A DNA stretch of 64,000 nucleotides from Epiperipatus broadwayi (Eukaryota > Onychophora > Udeonychophora > Euonychophora > Peripatidae): NCBI GenBank assembly GCA_028023455.1, contig JAQFVV010006644.1, positions 413,001 to 477,000 of the forward strand. Reading direction: 5' to 3'. Below are positions 1 to 11,159 of this stretch, one piece after another (within the stretch, counting starts at the first letter, position 1; each line of letters starts with the position of its first letter). The translations under genes were made by a program, and so were the position numbers. The notes below the pieces were generated by a model. It was not told where the DNA came from, did not search any database, and saw only the letters and a program-made list of their open reading frames with translations.

Positions 1-1160
1 AATTTAAATACATTCACTGTTTAGAGATATTTGGCATATTATCACATACAATACAATGAAATTTTGATAAAGTTGATAAAATGTTGGCATAACCACAGTA
101 TAAAATAGATTTTAACAAACAGTTGTTATAATTGATCTATTTTAGAATGTATAATTTTACAAAAGTAATAGTATTGAGAATTTAAGTAAGATCAATCAGA
201 GATTTTACATTTAATTTAAATAAGAGTTAATTTGAATGTTCATTTACTTAGATAAACTATAGCTTTAAAGAAAGTTTAAAATTCATTTTAGAGTTCTTTG
301 TAGTGTTCTGAATGAAACTTCTTAGTCACAATTTGTTTGTTGTCATATCAGATGGCAGGCATGGTAGCACTCTTGGTCCCAGATAGGCGTCTAATTTCAG
401 TTGTATTCTCCTTGCAGTAGAGCATTTTCAGGAATGTCTCCCATCTCTATGATGATGGTACACCAGTACAGCATGTAAGATGGGAATAAAGACTACATCT
501 CCTGAGCTTGTGAGACAGAAATTCTCACCCTTCTACTCCATCATAACAAAATTTAAACCGGCATGGAGTATAGTGACTGATGCTTCTTAAAATTATACAG
601 AGTATATATTTATATAATAAAATCCAGGCTATTTATTCTGTCTTGGGATCAAACTATAATTTTAATACACAAATTATTTTCTGTAAGTAAATCTCTTAGC
701 ACCTTTTTTAAATTTTGATATTTTAAAATAATAAAATAATTTTAATCCTTTATTTTATCCTTTGAACAGGATGTTTTTTTTTAGATTCAATCGTTTTTGT
801 TCCCTCAAGATTTTGTAATAATTATAATTGACTAAATCTTATTTACAAAAAAAAAATATAATTTAAAAAAAAAAAAATTATTGTCTAAACTAAAATTTGG
901 ATTTCTTCCTCATGCTATAATAAAACAGGTGTGCATGATTGATTTTTGTTTACAACTTATTTTAACTCAAGCTTATAAATTATGTGAAATGATCGAACAA
1001 CATGACACTATTATGTATCATGGTGGTATGTGGACTGCACATATATACATGTAATAAAAATACAAATTGACTTTTAAATTTAACTAAATGATAAATTAAA
1101 ACACATTACTTTGGAATAAATATCTGCTGCAATAGAGTTATACTAATTATATTACTGACA
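1..1160. other. AT-rich stretch without recognisable gene
   Basis: No open frame of useful length, RNA gene or repeat that I can name. It contains homopolymer A and T runs (for example near 847-880) and ordinary AT-rich intergenic sequence. Confidence 0.6.

Positions 1161-1161
<1 letters not shown>

Positions 1162-1217
<56 letters not shown>
1162..1217. repeat. (AT)n microsatellite
   Basis: About 56 bases of uninterrupted TA dinucleotide. It is one of many such tracts in the window, several of which border retroelements. Confidence 0.95.
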
Positions 1218-1220
<3 letters not shown>

Positions 1221-1645
1221 GCTACACTTATATAACTGTGTAAGCATCTTTAGATAGGTATTCTTTAAGGGTTTAAACCTGGCATGATAGAAGTGTAGGG
1301 GTAAATTGGTGAAATTTATATAATAAAGGAAATATACCATTTCAGTATATGTTTGGTTTACTTGTCAAGTGTTCTTTTTATTCTCCACTGTAATTCTGCT
1401 GCTTCTCCTAAAGGCAATTTATGAGTGACTTTGTCAGTAGGGCATTACATATAATAAAAAGAGATTAGACAGTGTTGTGGCAGATTTTTAACTGATAAAG
1501 CTGGTACATTATGATTTTTGGTATGCCCATGTAGGTTAGCAAGTTTCTTCTTTTGATATTCTTTTATTTTTATATATAATATAGAATATGATTTTCTTAC
1601 TGCTTGAAAAACACTTGTGAAGTCTTCATCAGTAAATTTATTTTT

Positions 1646-1933
1646 TCAAAAACATTTTACATTATTAATGGAATGCAAGATTTGATACTTAGATAACCTT
1701 TGAGCATTTATTCTTTCTCTTAACAGAGCTTCACTTCCTCTCTGAGTAATTTCTTCAGCTCTCTGGGAGTAAATTGGAGATTTTAGTTGCAAACATTCAG
1801 AAATTATCCCTTCAGATTTACATTTACATAAAAAAATTAAATGATTTTCTACTTTGGTCATCTTTAGATATAATTTTTCATAATATCTAAAGTTTGTTAT
1901 AATATTGGGTCCATACTGAATACTTAGTAACAT
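1646..1933 (-). pseudogene. Penelope-like element N-terminal fragment
   Basis: A 95-codon minus-strand frame. It contains a stretch near residues 25-80 with FLCKCKSEGIISECLQLKSP followed by an RA..I..R....L.ERI pattern. From knowledge of the family, this resembles the region before the RT domain of Penelope-like elements, where a short basic segment with [CR]C..[EH]G.IP and a following helix is typical. Sequence below 1646 on the same strand looks like decayed continuation. A plus-strand fragment of the same element class begins about 25 bp away, so the two pieces lie head to head. No catalytic residues are present. This is a relic and cannot act alone. Confidence 0.5.
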
Positions 1934-1956
1934 TCTAAAATGTTATTGTGACAAGA

Positions 1957-2560
1957 CTCCATCATGGCAAAATCAAAACTACAGTTTACTGCAAACCCAC
2001 ACATACAGAAAAATATTTAGCCTATACATCAAATCACATGAGAACCACAAAACAAGGAGTAATTCTATCACTATGGAACAGAGCAAAGAAGTTCCTTCAG
2101 AACTCAGTGATTTAAAAAAAAGATCTATATAGAACAAATTCTTATGAAAAATGGTTATTTATCAGACATTATTAAGAAGACCTTAAATAGACAACAAAAA
2201 GAACCATCAAAATAAAAAAAACAATTATTTATACTGTAGTGTGTCCAAACATACCAAAAACAGCAGACAAATTAAGACAAATCTACAATCAGTACAGCAT
2301 CAGAACAGCTTTCTAGACCCATATAACACTATGAGGAATTCTAACATTTACAAAACCTAAACTTGAAATGCTCAAAAGAAAATAATGCATCTATGAAATA
2401 CCAAGCGAATGTGAAAGAACATATATTGGTGAGACTAGTCATTCATTAAAAGGGTTTGCAAGAACACAAACTGATGATTAGAAGTGAAAAAAAAACAGAT
2501 GTGTTTAAGATGACAGACTATTTATGTACCAATAAACTTATGTTCAATTGGTAAAATACA
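1957..2560 (+). pseudogene. Penelope-like RT C-terminus plus GIY-YIG endonuclease relic
   Basis: Read from 1981, the plus strand gives VYCKPTHTEKYLAYTSNH, which matches the post-catalytic [VI]YRK.T.TDRYL motif of Penelope-like reverse transcriptases, then KQGVILSLWNRAKK. Further on, around 2390-2460, in another frame, YEIPSECERTYIGETSHSLK matches the start of the PLE-type GIY-YIG endonuclease (C.C...YIG.T.R). Stops and frame changes lie between the two blocks, so it is a decayed 3' half. The YxDD catalytic block is absent because the fragment starts after it. It faces away from the minus-strand N-terminal fragment at 1646-1933. Confidence 0.75.
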
Positions 2561-2754
2561 AAAAATATTGGATAGAAAAGAAAAGGTACAAAGAAAAAAA
2601 CTTAAAGCTGTTCACATGATAATGGCAAATAAGTCAACTTAGTGTGCCTATAAAATAATGTATGGAAACTACTAATCAACTTTGCTCTTAGAAAAATGTG
2701 AGGAAATCAGGATCTCATAGATAAGGATATGAAATGTCTACTGACTGTTGTCTT

Positions 2755-2985
2755 TGGTAGGATGGCTCAGTTGGTTAGAACTTTACCTTAAAATTTAATA
2801 CTCATGAATATAAGGGTACATGTTTGATTCCCATTCTAGTACTGCCACTTGTCAGGCTAGCAACACCTGAAGAAGAGGGGAGATCAATGCTTTTCGAAAT
2901 GTTGTGTATATACTAACCTGTGTGTTATTACTAATAGTTAAATGTATTTAGAATATTTAAATAAAGTTACATTTTTTTAAAGACC
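2755..2985 (+). mobile_element. tRNA-derived SINE-like unit with PLE-type tail
   Basis: An A-box-like TGGCTCAGTTGG (2763-2774) fits the Pol III consensus TRGYNNARNNGG. A B-box-like GTTTGATTCCC follows at 2822-2832. The interval is slightly longer than in a tRNA, as expected of a decayed tRNA-derived head. Downstream comes a hammerhead-like motif (2867-2905), then an A/T-rich end at about 2980. I infer a SINE or SINE/PLE chimera. It lies just downstream of the PLE relic at 1957-2560, so it could also be that PLE's own 3' region carrying a tRNA-like insert. There is no protein-coding capacity. Confidence 0.5.
2867..2905 (+). ncRNA. Hammerhead-like ribozyme motif (degenerate)
   Basis: The core CTGAAGA fits the hammerhead CUGANGA box. 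After one extra base, GAGGGG and CTTTTC can pair as stem II (with wobbles) around a 9-base loop, and then GAAA follows. Penelope-like elements are known to carry hammerhead motifs in their terminal repeats. Stem I and stem III were not demonstrated, and the extra base before stem II departs from the canonical fold. Confidence 0.4.
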
Positions 2986-2989
2986 TTCA

Positions 2990-4100
2990 CTACTCGGATA
3001 ATAGAAATAGCCCAACATATAAATACAACACACACATGTATGGACATAAATATGAACTATATTATTAAATAAAATAACCGTTTTCTCTTTATCATTTGAA
3101 ATAAACTTATTTAAATAATCTTACTATCAGTGACTGTTATTATTCAACGCTTTTTCATTACTAAATATATCAGAGAATGATTCCCTATTCTATAGATTAC
3201 AAGATATTTCTCAAATTTATAAACTATTATTCCTTTAAACTTTTTTCTTGATCAAAAAAAAATCATTCTGGCGTAAAGTCACTCAAATTTCATGATTAAT
3301 AAATTAAAATGATGTAAATCTAGTCATTGGTTTTAAAAAATAATGGAATGCAGTTTGTTTAAAGCATCTCTATCTTTCTACTTTAATGATAAAATCTCTA
3401 TTGAAACTTCTGGTCAAATAACATATAAACATTTAGCATATCTCTACATATAAATACTCAAAAAGAAAGTCATTTCTTTCCAAACCTACCAATTCAAAAT
3501 AATAAGTTCCTTTCTGGTTTTAAATTGTTAAGTTGAAATAGTAGGGAGGATATCCATTTATGGTTCAATTATTACAACTTTTCTTCTTTTTGGAGAAAAC
3601 GTAATATCTGGTAAAATGAAAATACTTACAAAAAAGGTATATATTTTTAATAATTAGCTTTATTACTGCCTAGTAAGTTTTTAATATATTTTCACTATAT
3701 CATATTTATTTACTTAATATATATATATCAAAACAAAGATTTTTAAAACCAGTAGAGATGGTTTAGATTTGATTTCATTTGAATATTATTTATTTGTATC
3801 AATAAATATGTTTAGAAAGTGGCATGACAAAACATTATGTTTTAATTAAAATGCTTTATTTGAATTTATTTTATACGTTTTGATTTATTTATTTTAAAAC
3901 AAATTTTTATTGTGATAAACAAATTTTTCATCTTCATTTGGGAAAAAGTTGGTTTGAATTCAATTAGCAACATGGAATAGACTAGTATAACGTTTATAGA
4001 TTACAAATAATACATTATTTACATACACACGATTTGACATAAAAACAAAATTAATAATAGAAAAAGAGAAAATAAAATAAAAATAGAAAAATAAAAAATA
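2990..4100. other. AT-rich stretch, nothing recognised
   Basis: No supported gene or named repeat. It holds short poly-A and poly-T runs only. Confidence 0.6.
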
Positions 4101-4119
4101 TTATAATGGTATTCGGGGA

Positions 4120-4900
4120 ATAATCAGTCTCATATAGCATTAACGATGTTTGGTGGAGGAAGTGCCTGATCTCTGTTTTTAATTTTTGAAATTTTATTGA
4201 AAAACATTGATTGTAATTTCTTAGATGTAGGGTTGAAGCAAATATGGCATCTTATGAACTAAAGTGAAAAGGAAAATAGTGATTCTAATTAAAGGAATGA
4301 AACCTCTTTTTATACTATCAATAAGAGTAACACTAAAAGAAATATGAGGTTTAGAAATAGACTCTATGATGTTTTTTATATATGAGAAGAGTAGGACACT
4401 GGATTAGAAAATGGTGATAAGAGTAGCAATAGAAGAAATATGAGATTTAGTAATTGACTCTATGATGTTTCTATATATGAGAAGAGGAGGACACTGGATT
4501 AGAAAATGGTGTATTGTTTCTTCAGACAGGTGACAAAGGGAGCAAGCTGGATCAATATTAGTAAAAGACCTTTTCTGTTATAAGAAATGACTAATAGGTA
4601 GAGGCTCCAAATTAATTTTTATAATGAAATCAAGATATTTTGGCATTAAGTACCAGAATTTGAATTTTTTGATTATTTGTTCATTAATGATGTTAAATTG
4701 ATGGAGAAGTATGAGATTGGCTAGTCCTATGCATCATGTTGTAAGCCTTCAAAACGATTATTTTCCTGGAGAATGTCTGAACATCAATGTCAATATTAGA
4801 AGCTATGTGTTTGATTAAGATGAAAAAATAAATTCACAGGATGGAGGTGTATTTGGTAGGATTGACTAGAATAAATTTCATAGTGTTTGGATAAACAGAT
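4120..4900 (-). pseudogene. LINE C-terminal domain relic (CxxC...H...C)
   Basis: Read on the minus strand near 4500-4560 it gives DPACSLCHLSEETIHHFLIQ followed by CPPLLIYR. This is the CxxC-H-C motif found at the C-terminus of several non-LTR retrotransposon clades. Lower down, near 4140-4200, it ends with NKISKIKNRDQ, which resembles the end of the second relic at 8008-8340. Frames are broken and an internal tandem duplication (4317-4508) copies the region just after the motif. RT catalytic motifs are not recognisable in the decayed upstream part. Confidence 0.6.
4317..4508. repeat. ~95-bp tandem duplication inside LINE relic
   Basis: Two adjacent imperfect copies (about 4317-4410 and 4411-4508). 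Each has an AAGAGTA.CA.TA.AAGAAATATGAG-type start and ends GACACTGGATTAGAAAATGG. It lies in the minus-strand LINE C-terminal relic. Confidence 0.8.
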
Positions 4901-6238
4901 ATAAATTTATAAATAATATTAAATGATCTCTGAAAATAACAGGTGTGAAGTGAGTGGAGGGAAATACCATTATTTTTGGCATACTTTTGCAAGGTTCTAA
5001 TATTGATCACAAGCAGTCTTCATTAAAAATAGTTTTGAACAAATCGAGTTAATCTTCTTGAAAGCATTTGTATAGTTGACAAAGCTCGTGCATGATTGAT
5101 GGACTTTCTAGAACAAGTCGCTCTAACAAAAACTGCCCTGAACTAGTTTAGGTTAATAACACTCGTATACATATTTTTTAATTTTATTTAAACTTCTAAT
5201 TATACATTATATTACATATTTTATATGTGAGATAATAATATTTAAAAAAAATGATGTTAAGATATAAATATATATTTTTAAAAAAATGGAACATAGATAA
5301 AACGAAACTAAAATTTTGGTTATATTATTCTGTATCATAATAAAATTTGTTTTATGAAAAAAAAAAAAGGGTCTTTTATAAACGTATATACGTTTGATAT
5401 ATTAACACTTAACTGAAATAAAATAAATCTTCAAAAATAAATTATATACTATTATATTACGATATGTTTTAATTAATTTTATATTTTATTTCCACGTTAT
5501 AAACATTATTTTTAAATAGTTTATCAAAAAATTTTTTTAAATGTTTTACGTGTGGATATATAATTACAGTCTTTTATTTAATTTGCGTTCCAGAAAGCCC
5601 ATTAAATCTTAATCAAGACTGAAGAACTATTTTAATTAAACTTATTTAATTGCTATATCATCATTTTGGACTATGTCTTGAACAAACAGAACCACCATTA
5701 TTCTAATTCATTGCATCTTCATAAGCCTCAAGGAAAAATAAAAATTTTTACGATTATAAATAATTGCTCGCTGAAGCCAAGATGTAATTAGACCCAACTG
5801 ATGTTTTTTATAATAATTCTTAACCAATTTATTTATTTTTCTATTTTAAAAAAAATGCATATAAAAGTTTCAATTCAGAAGGGGGAATGATTCGACTTAA
5901 TGTAGTCGCTAATAAAAATGGAGGGGGGGGGGTAAAATTACCTCTATAATGTATATATTAAAACAAAGATTTTAAGAAATATGAAAATATATTTCAAAGT
6001 TGTTCATAAGTACATATGCACGTTGATAATATTATCATTTTATACATATCGTTTTAGGTGGATCCCATCAGCCAACTTATTTTATAATGTATTTGGATAA
6101 TTCTTGAACGACATCTAATATTCAGATGTTGACTTATAGCATCTATCCTAAACATTAATACAATGCTGATATTAGCAATAGGAAAATATAGTCATGAACA
6201 AATCTAAAATATAGTTCACACATACATGTATATAAATG
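4900..6238. other. Decayed and AT-rich sequence
   Basis: The first ~250 bp may be further eroded minus-strand LINE sequence. The rest has no recognisable gene. A run of nine G lies near 5927-5935. Confidence 0.4.
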
Positions 6239-6342
6239 GATTACTTCTAATAAAATTTAAAAAGCCAACTAATCAATTTGTCTTGTCTGTATGTTACTGA
6301 CAAATTAATTGGATGGCTTATTTAAATTTATTAGAAGTAATT
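6239..6342. repeat. 104-bp hairpin (44-bp arms)
   Basis: Arms 6239-6282 and 6299-6342 are inverted copies with a few mismatches, separated by a 16-base loop. The size and imperfect pairing suit either a small fold-back element or a hairpin precursor RNA. No flanking terminal repeats were identified. Confidence 0.75.
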
Positions 6343-6867
6343 AATTTTTAGTATTTCCAATTAAGCACGAAACATTTGATTTATAATATAGAGTTACTAA
6401 TTTATATTTATTTATATTTAAGGCATTATAGTCTTGAATTATTTCAACTGTATTTTAGATTAATTGCTGTGAGATTGAAATAATATCTGAAGACTATGAC
6501 AACATTATTTAACACTTTAAAATATAATGACTTTTATATATTTTTTAATGAAACAGTTTTTTGGTATTAACTTGAGAGTCTCTGTCCAGTATTTATTCTG
6601 TGAAATACATTTAGTGAATTAGCTGATCGGCCAGTTAGTTCTTTTAGCATGAAACCACAGTTTGTAAATTCCAATTATCATCAAAATTTCTGTATAACTT
6701 ATTTAAATTAATTACAAGTAGATAGCTTACATCATTTCCAGATTTAGCATTATGCAGGTTCAATTTATATATACATATATGTAAAGATTAAAACGTTTAA
6801 TGAGGTTTTCTAAGTATTTTTTATATAGAATTTAGCATGATATAACTAAGTAAATAAATAATAACAT

Positions 6868-6950
6868 TGACACGCATACTTAAAGGCGATCTCCTATAAA
6901 GCAAAAGTTAATCCCACTCTTAATTTCTGACACGCATACTTAAAGGCGAT
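6868..6950. repeat. 23-bp direct repeat, period 60
   Basis: TGACACGCATACTTAAAGGC plus GAT occurs at 6868-6890 and identically at 6928-6950. The intervening 37 bp are not repeated. Confidence 0.9.
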
Positions 6951-7995
6951 AGATAAACTATCAATATTTTATACACGTGAAACTTTTATGCATACAACTT
7001 CTCAAATATTTTTAAAAGTAAATCTAATTTTCCTATAAAGAAATATAATAATTAGATTTTTATAAACTTATAGTTATAAGTAGTTAATTCCATGAAAATA
7101 TTATAATCTGTTGAGAAAATATGAAACAGCATAAACTAAGAGCTATCTGTAATACAAAAGATAATATTAAAATCAACAATGCTACTTTTTAATTCAATAC
7201 CAACATTTGTTTCTATTATAGAGTCAAAGGGGCCAACTCGCTATGTGTAGAAAGTTTTTATTAGCATGGCATGTAATACAATATTCCAAAAATTTAATCA
7301 TACATGCACTAATCTTGTATTTAATACACTGCTATTTAATATGTGTTTGTAGTAATCACTATACATAAAATTAGTCTTGTAATATTATAAACTCTATAAA
7401 ATAGTTTTGTTTTTATGCAATCCAATTATAAATATTAACTTTAACATTAATATGTTAATATGAAATGAAACATAATTTATGGGCAGATTATAATCTACTA
7501 TCGTTACTAGCACTTTCTAATATTGCAATTGAAACAAAATAATATTTCTATTGTTTTTAAAAAAATATAAATTATAATTAACAATTCTTGAAAATAATAT
7601 TATAGCAGTAATTTAGATTTTATCTAATCCATATCATTTATGTATAATGACTGTATACTTTAATTTCGCAGCATAAAATATAAATGTGACAACTAAGTTA
7701 AGTTTTTACTTTTATTACCAATTTTAACAATGTTGCTTCATATTAGTTGTGATTTATTAGTTGACTAAAATATGAATTAAGCTTATGAAAAAACCATAGC
7801 ACTTTATTTCACATGATTATAAAATCATTCAAGCCAACACTAGAATATTGCTTTAAGTAATAAAGTATTATTATAATTTTGAATTTTTTTTTTGTTCAAT
7901 AGTTTATATCTAGTGCAGTAAATTTAGTGTCATAATTTTTTATCTTGTGTTTCTTATAGTCTTGATTGTTCTTATAAAAGTGACCAAGTCTTGGC
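6951..7995. other. AT-rich stretch, nothing recognised
   Basis: No supported gene, RNA or named repeat. Confidence 0.6.
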
Positions 7996-8007
7996 ACATA
8001 AATCGAG

Positions 8008-8340
8008 TCACATGATAGTTCTATCTCTAACTTTGATTTTTATTAGTTTATTTGTGAAGGTGGCTAGATGATGCAGATTATTTCTCTCCATTATAAAGCT
8101 GCATCTGGAACACCAAAATGAATATAGCACAAATGTAGCTGCCCTGATGCTCGGCACTGATTGAGTCTGATAAACATCAATAATTTGCCTCATAGTAGTG
8201 TTTGGACATCTATATAATTATGTTGCATGATATTTGCCTTACTTTTGTTAAATCACCACAGTTGTAAATTAGGTGTTGAATTGTCTCTTCTGCCCTATGG
8301 CATAGTGCACAGAATGAATCTATTTCCATATACATTCTTT
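8008..8340 (-). pseudogene. LINE C-terminal domain relic, second copy
   Basis: The minus strand near 8260-8330 reads FCALCHRAEETIQHLIYNCG, the same CxxC...H....C arrangement as at 4120-4900. It continues past a stop into a 61-codon frame at 8008-8193 that ends TNKLIKIKVRDR. The ending parallels NKISKIKNRDQ of the first relic, so both probably come from the same LINE family. The stop between the zinc-knuckle-like part and the tail makes it a pseudogene. Confidence 0.6.
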
Positions 8341-8533
8341 TAGAGTGAAAAATAAATGTTGTGGGTATAGGTGAAATTCATTTTGATTGTAAAATTGGAG
8401 TACTTAGGTCCCAATGCCCATCACTTGTATTTAAAGGAATAGTAAACTGGAACTGTAATCTTTGCTTGATCAAATTGTAAATGTAATATAATAGAAACTA
8501 TGTAAACCAAAGGAAATAATAAAGTACCTTTGA

Positions 8534-8534
<1 letters not shown>

Positions 8535-8576
<42 letters not shown>
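8535..8576. repeat. (AT)n tract flanking LTR element 1
   Basis: An AT dinucleotide run that ends exactly where the 5' LTR begins. The 3' LTR of the same element also abuts an AT run at 14680. Confidence 0.9.
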
Positions 8577-10205
8577 TGTACCAACATTGTGTTGGCACAT
8601 AATAATTTTGTTTAAAAAATTATTAAAATAAAAATCATTCATCAAAGAAAACATAAGATTAAAAGACTAAAGGTTTCATAAAAGAAGTTAAAGAGTTTTT
8701 TTTTTTTATTATTACTAGTTAAAATGAAATGTAAAGTTTAAAAATATAAATCTCTTTTTATTTAAGTTAAAGAAAGGGAAAAAAATGTCATCTTAAAACT
8801 GAATAGTGAATGGATCTTAAATTATATATGTGCTTGTGATTGTAAATATAATGTATGCATATTAAATATTGAAAAATAAATGAAAGTTAAAAAATTAAAA
8901 AAACACTCAGCAGTGGCTACTAATAAAAACATAAAACAACATGTTTGCATGACTACTAATTAAACAAACTTCAAAAATACATAATTAAAAGATTATCAAA
9001 GGAATTTTGACAACAGATATAGCTGGAGGATATCAAAATGAGAACACATTGTATGTATAAATAGACAATTTTTTATCAGACAGTTAGTCAAGTTTGAGTC
9101 GAGTTTGAGTTGAGTTCGTGTTGAGTTTGAGTTGCATTTGAGTTGCACTCAAAATAACAGTTGAGTACCATCTATCAGTGAGTTATATCAGTCAGTTTAT
9201 TCTGTGTCCAGAGTCAAGAATGCAGTGTTAAAACCTCAGAAAACATACAACTTTCTCCAGCCTGAAGTCCGATGAAAACAGCCAATCTACCTGATAAAAG
9301 TGATGCCTGCATAACAACTTGAAGCTGCTCAATATCTAATTGTCTTAAAGAAAATGCCTTGGAATAATCAGCATCAAATCTTAACAAGAATTCTTCAAAT
9401 CTAACCAGTTAGAAATACTTCATTAGAAGCAGCAAACAGCAAGATGTATCCATGTTCAAAATCCTAGGTAAAACATTTTCTTATATTCATTTCTAAAGTA
9501 GCCATCATATTCGTAAAGCTCCAAGAGCCAAGTTTAAAAATTCTATAGCATACATATATGAACTATTAATATGTGTATTTAAAATGTTGTGTGTGTTCAT
9601 GCGTTAGTATATTTATGCCATTGTATTTTAAATTTCAAATATTATTTAATGCTTTCTCCTAAGATATTATAGTGTGTTAATTAAAAACATGCATGTGTTA
9701 TATTAGTAAATAAGATTTATAAAATATTTAAAATTAGTTTAATAAATGTTAATTAAAATAAATTGTCTTTAAACTTAAAACTTTATTTGTTGGTCAATTC
9801 TTTTCACCACTAATTGAAACTATATTTTGTTATTGATTACAAGTAGTTGATCTAGTCATGGGTGTATCTTGGGCATTGAATTAGTGGCCATTGTTTAGTG
9901 CATTATTTATCTTCTGTATAAGTAACTGGTGCCCGTGTTATACAAAACAAAAAAGTGCTTTGAACATGGTGTTGAATTCAACAGTTGAGAAGAAGTTATG
10001 TCCTGGAAATGTAATACTAGTTATATATTTTATAGCTATCATTTGGACATACATACTCTCCGAGTATGTTCTTCTCTGCCTAAGGGACCGGTTTGTTCAC
10101 ATAATATTTATAATATGAGATTATAAATGTATTATAATTAAGGTTGAAACCCAGTTAAATCATTTGCAGATGAAATGTGAGTGACAACAGATTGAACCCT
10201 GTACA
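8577..10205 (+). repeat. 5' LTR of element 1
   Basis: 1.63 kb. It aligns along its whole length with 12823-14679. It includes short tandem GAGTTTGAGTTGA-type units near 9088-9150 and only a few ATT units near 8700-8716, where the other LTR has a huge ATT array. An open frame at 9891-10118 has a counterpart at 14393-14590 (shared LEFNSTIEKKLC-like text: VVLNSTIEKKLCSGNV). It is LTR sequence rather than a gene that I recognise. Confidence 0.85.
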
Positions 10206-10207
10206 AA

Positions 10208-10226
10208 TGGCCTAACCAACATGGGC
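10208..10226 (+). promoter_or_regulatory. Primer-binding-site-like sequence, element 1
   Basis: TGGCCTAACCAACATGGGC lies 2 bases after the LTR. It resembles a decayed tRNA-Lys-type PBS (TGGCGCCCAACGTGGGGC from general knowledge), sharing TGGC and CCAAC.TGGG with small indels. Confidence 0.45.
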
Positions 10227-10583
10227 TGAACCTGTCATAAATGACAGTTAACTAAATGTTTTGTTATTGTTTGAAAAAAAATTTTTTAAAGAAAGCTAAA
10301 TTACATAATGTAAAGCGGTTTAATTTTTTAAAAAAAGAATTAACAGAAAACTGTTTTTTTCTTTAAATAAAACGAGATTTTGACATTTATGCTAATTAAA
10401 ATAATTCATTCTGTTAAATCAGAGACAGTTAGATATTTTGGGCAGAGTTAAGGCATTAAAAATGGGTAGAGAGAAAAGAACAAGGGGTGGAGTTAGTCGT
10501 GTGTTCCATTTTAAAAAGAAATAAATAAACAGTAGTATTTAAATTTAGTTTAATGTAAGTGCTAGTTTAATAGAAAAAAAAAA

Positions 10584-11158
10584 TTGAAATTTTCAAAAAT
10601 GGAGCCAAAAGAAAGCCCAGTATGTTTTAAAAATCCCCAGTTAGTGGAGAAAGAGAAAGAAGAAATATCTGAGATGCAGATGCTGATGAAAATGATGATG
10701 AATATGATGCAAGTATTCAAAGAAGAATTGTGTCAGAAATTTAAACAAGAAATCAAGCAGAGTCAGAACTCAAAGCTGAACTAGAGGAAGAAATTAATCA
10801 GGTCAAAGTAGAAATGATTAGAGAAATGAAGGCAGTGAGGAGTGAAAGGATAGCTGGAAAGGTAGAGAAGAACCAAGAAATTATAGAGTTAGATTTAATT
10901 CAAGAAAGTCAGGAAGATGAAAAGGAAGTTGAGGTGATAAAAGACATGAAAATTGAATTAGAATCAGATAGTATTGCAACAGATAAAGTAGAAACAAATG
11001 TAGATCAAGAAATAGGAGAGAGACATAAGTTTAAGGTAGAAGATAGCATAGAAAATTTTCCACAAAAATTTAAAAAGGTCAAAGTAAATGTTTGTCTTCA
11101 TGTTAAATGTAGATTTAAAACAAAAAGAAAGCATAGAAAGAAAATATTTATAGTTTGA
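10584..11158 (+). pseudogene. Gag-like coiled-coil ORF of element 1, frameshifted
   Basis: Two frames (10584-10784 and 10814-11158) carry a charged protein. It begins MEPKESP, then a Met-rich segment EMQMLMKMMMNMMQVFKEEL, then an E/K-rich predicted coiled coil. Near 10755 the coiled coil continues in another frame (ELKAELEEEINQVKVEM), so a single frameshift seems to split it. The plan of short head, Met-rich segment and coiled coil matches the intact ORF of element 2 at 24129-25697 (DMYMVMQMLRSMRED). No zinc knuckle, protease or RT motif is visible. The role as a gag-like structural protein is inferred from position only. Confidence 0.55.
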
Positions 11159-11159
11159 A

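Noticed and set aside
9891-10118. 75-aa frame and its counterpart at 14393-14590
   Set aside because: It lies in the LTRs of element 1 and is duplicated with them. It has a hydrophobic stretch, but frames and ends differ between copies, so a gene is not supported.
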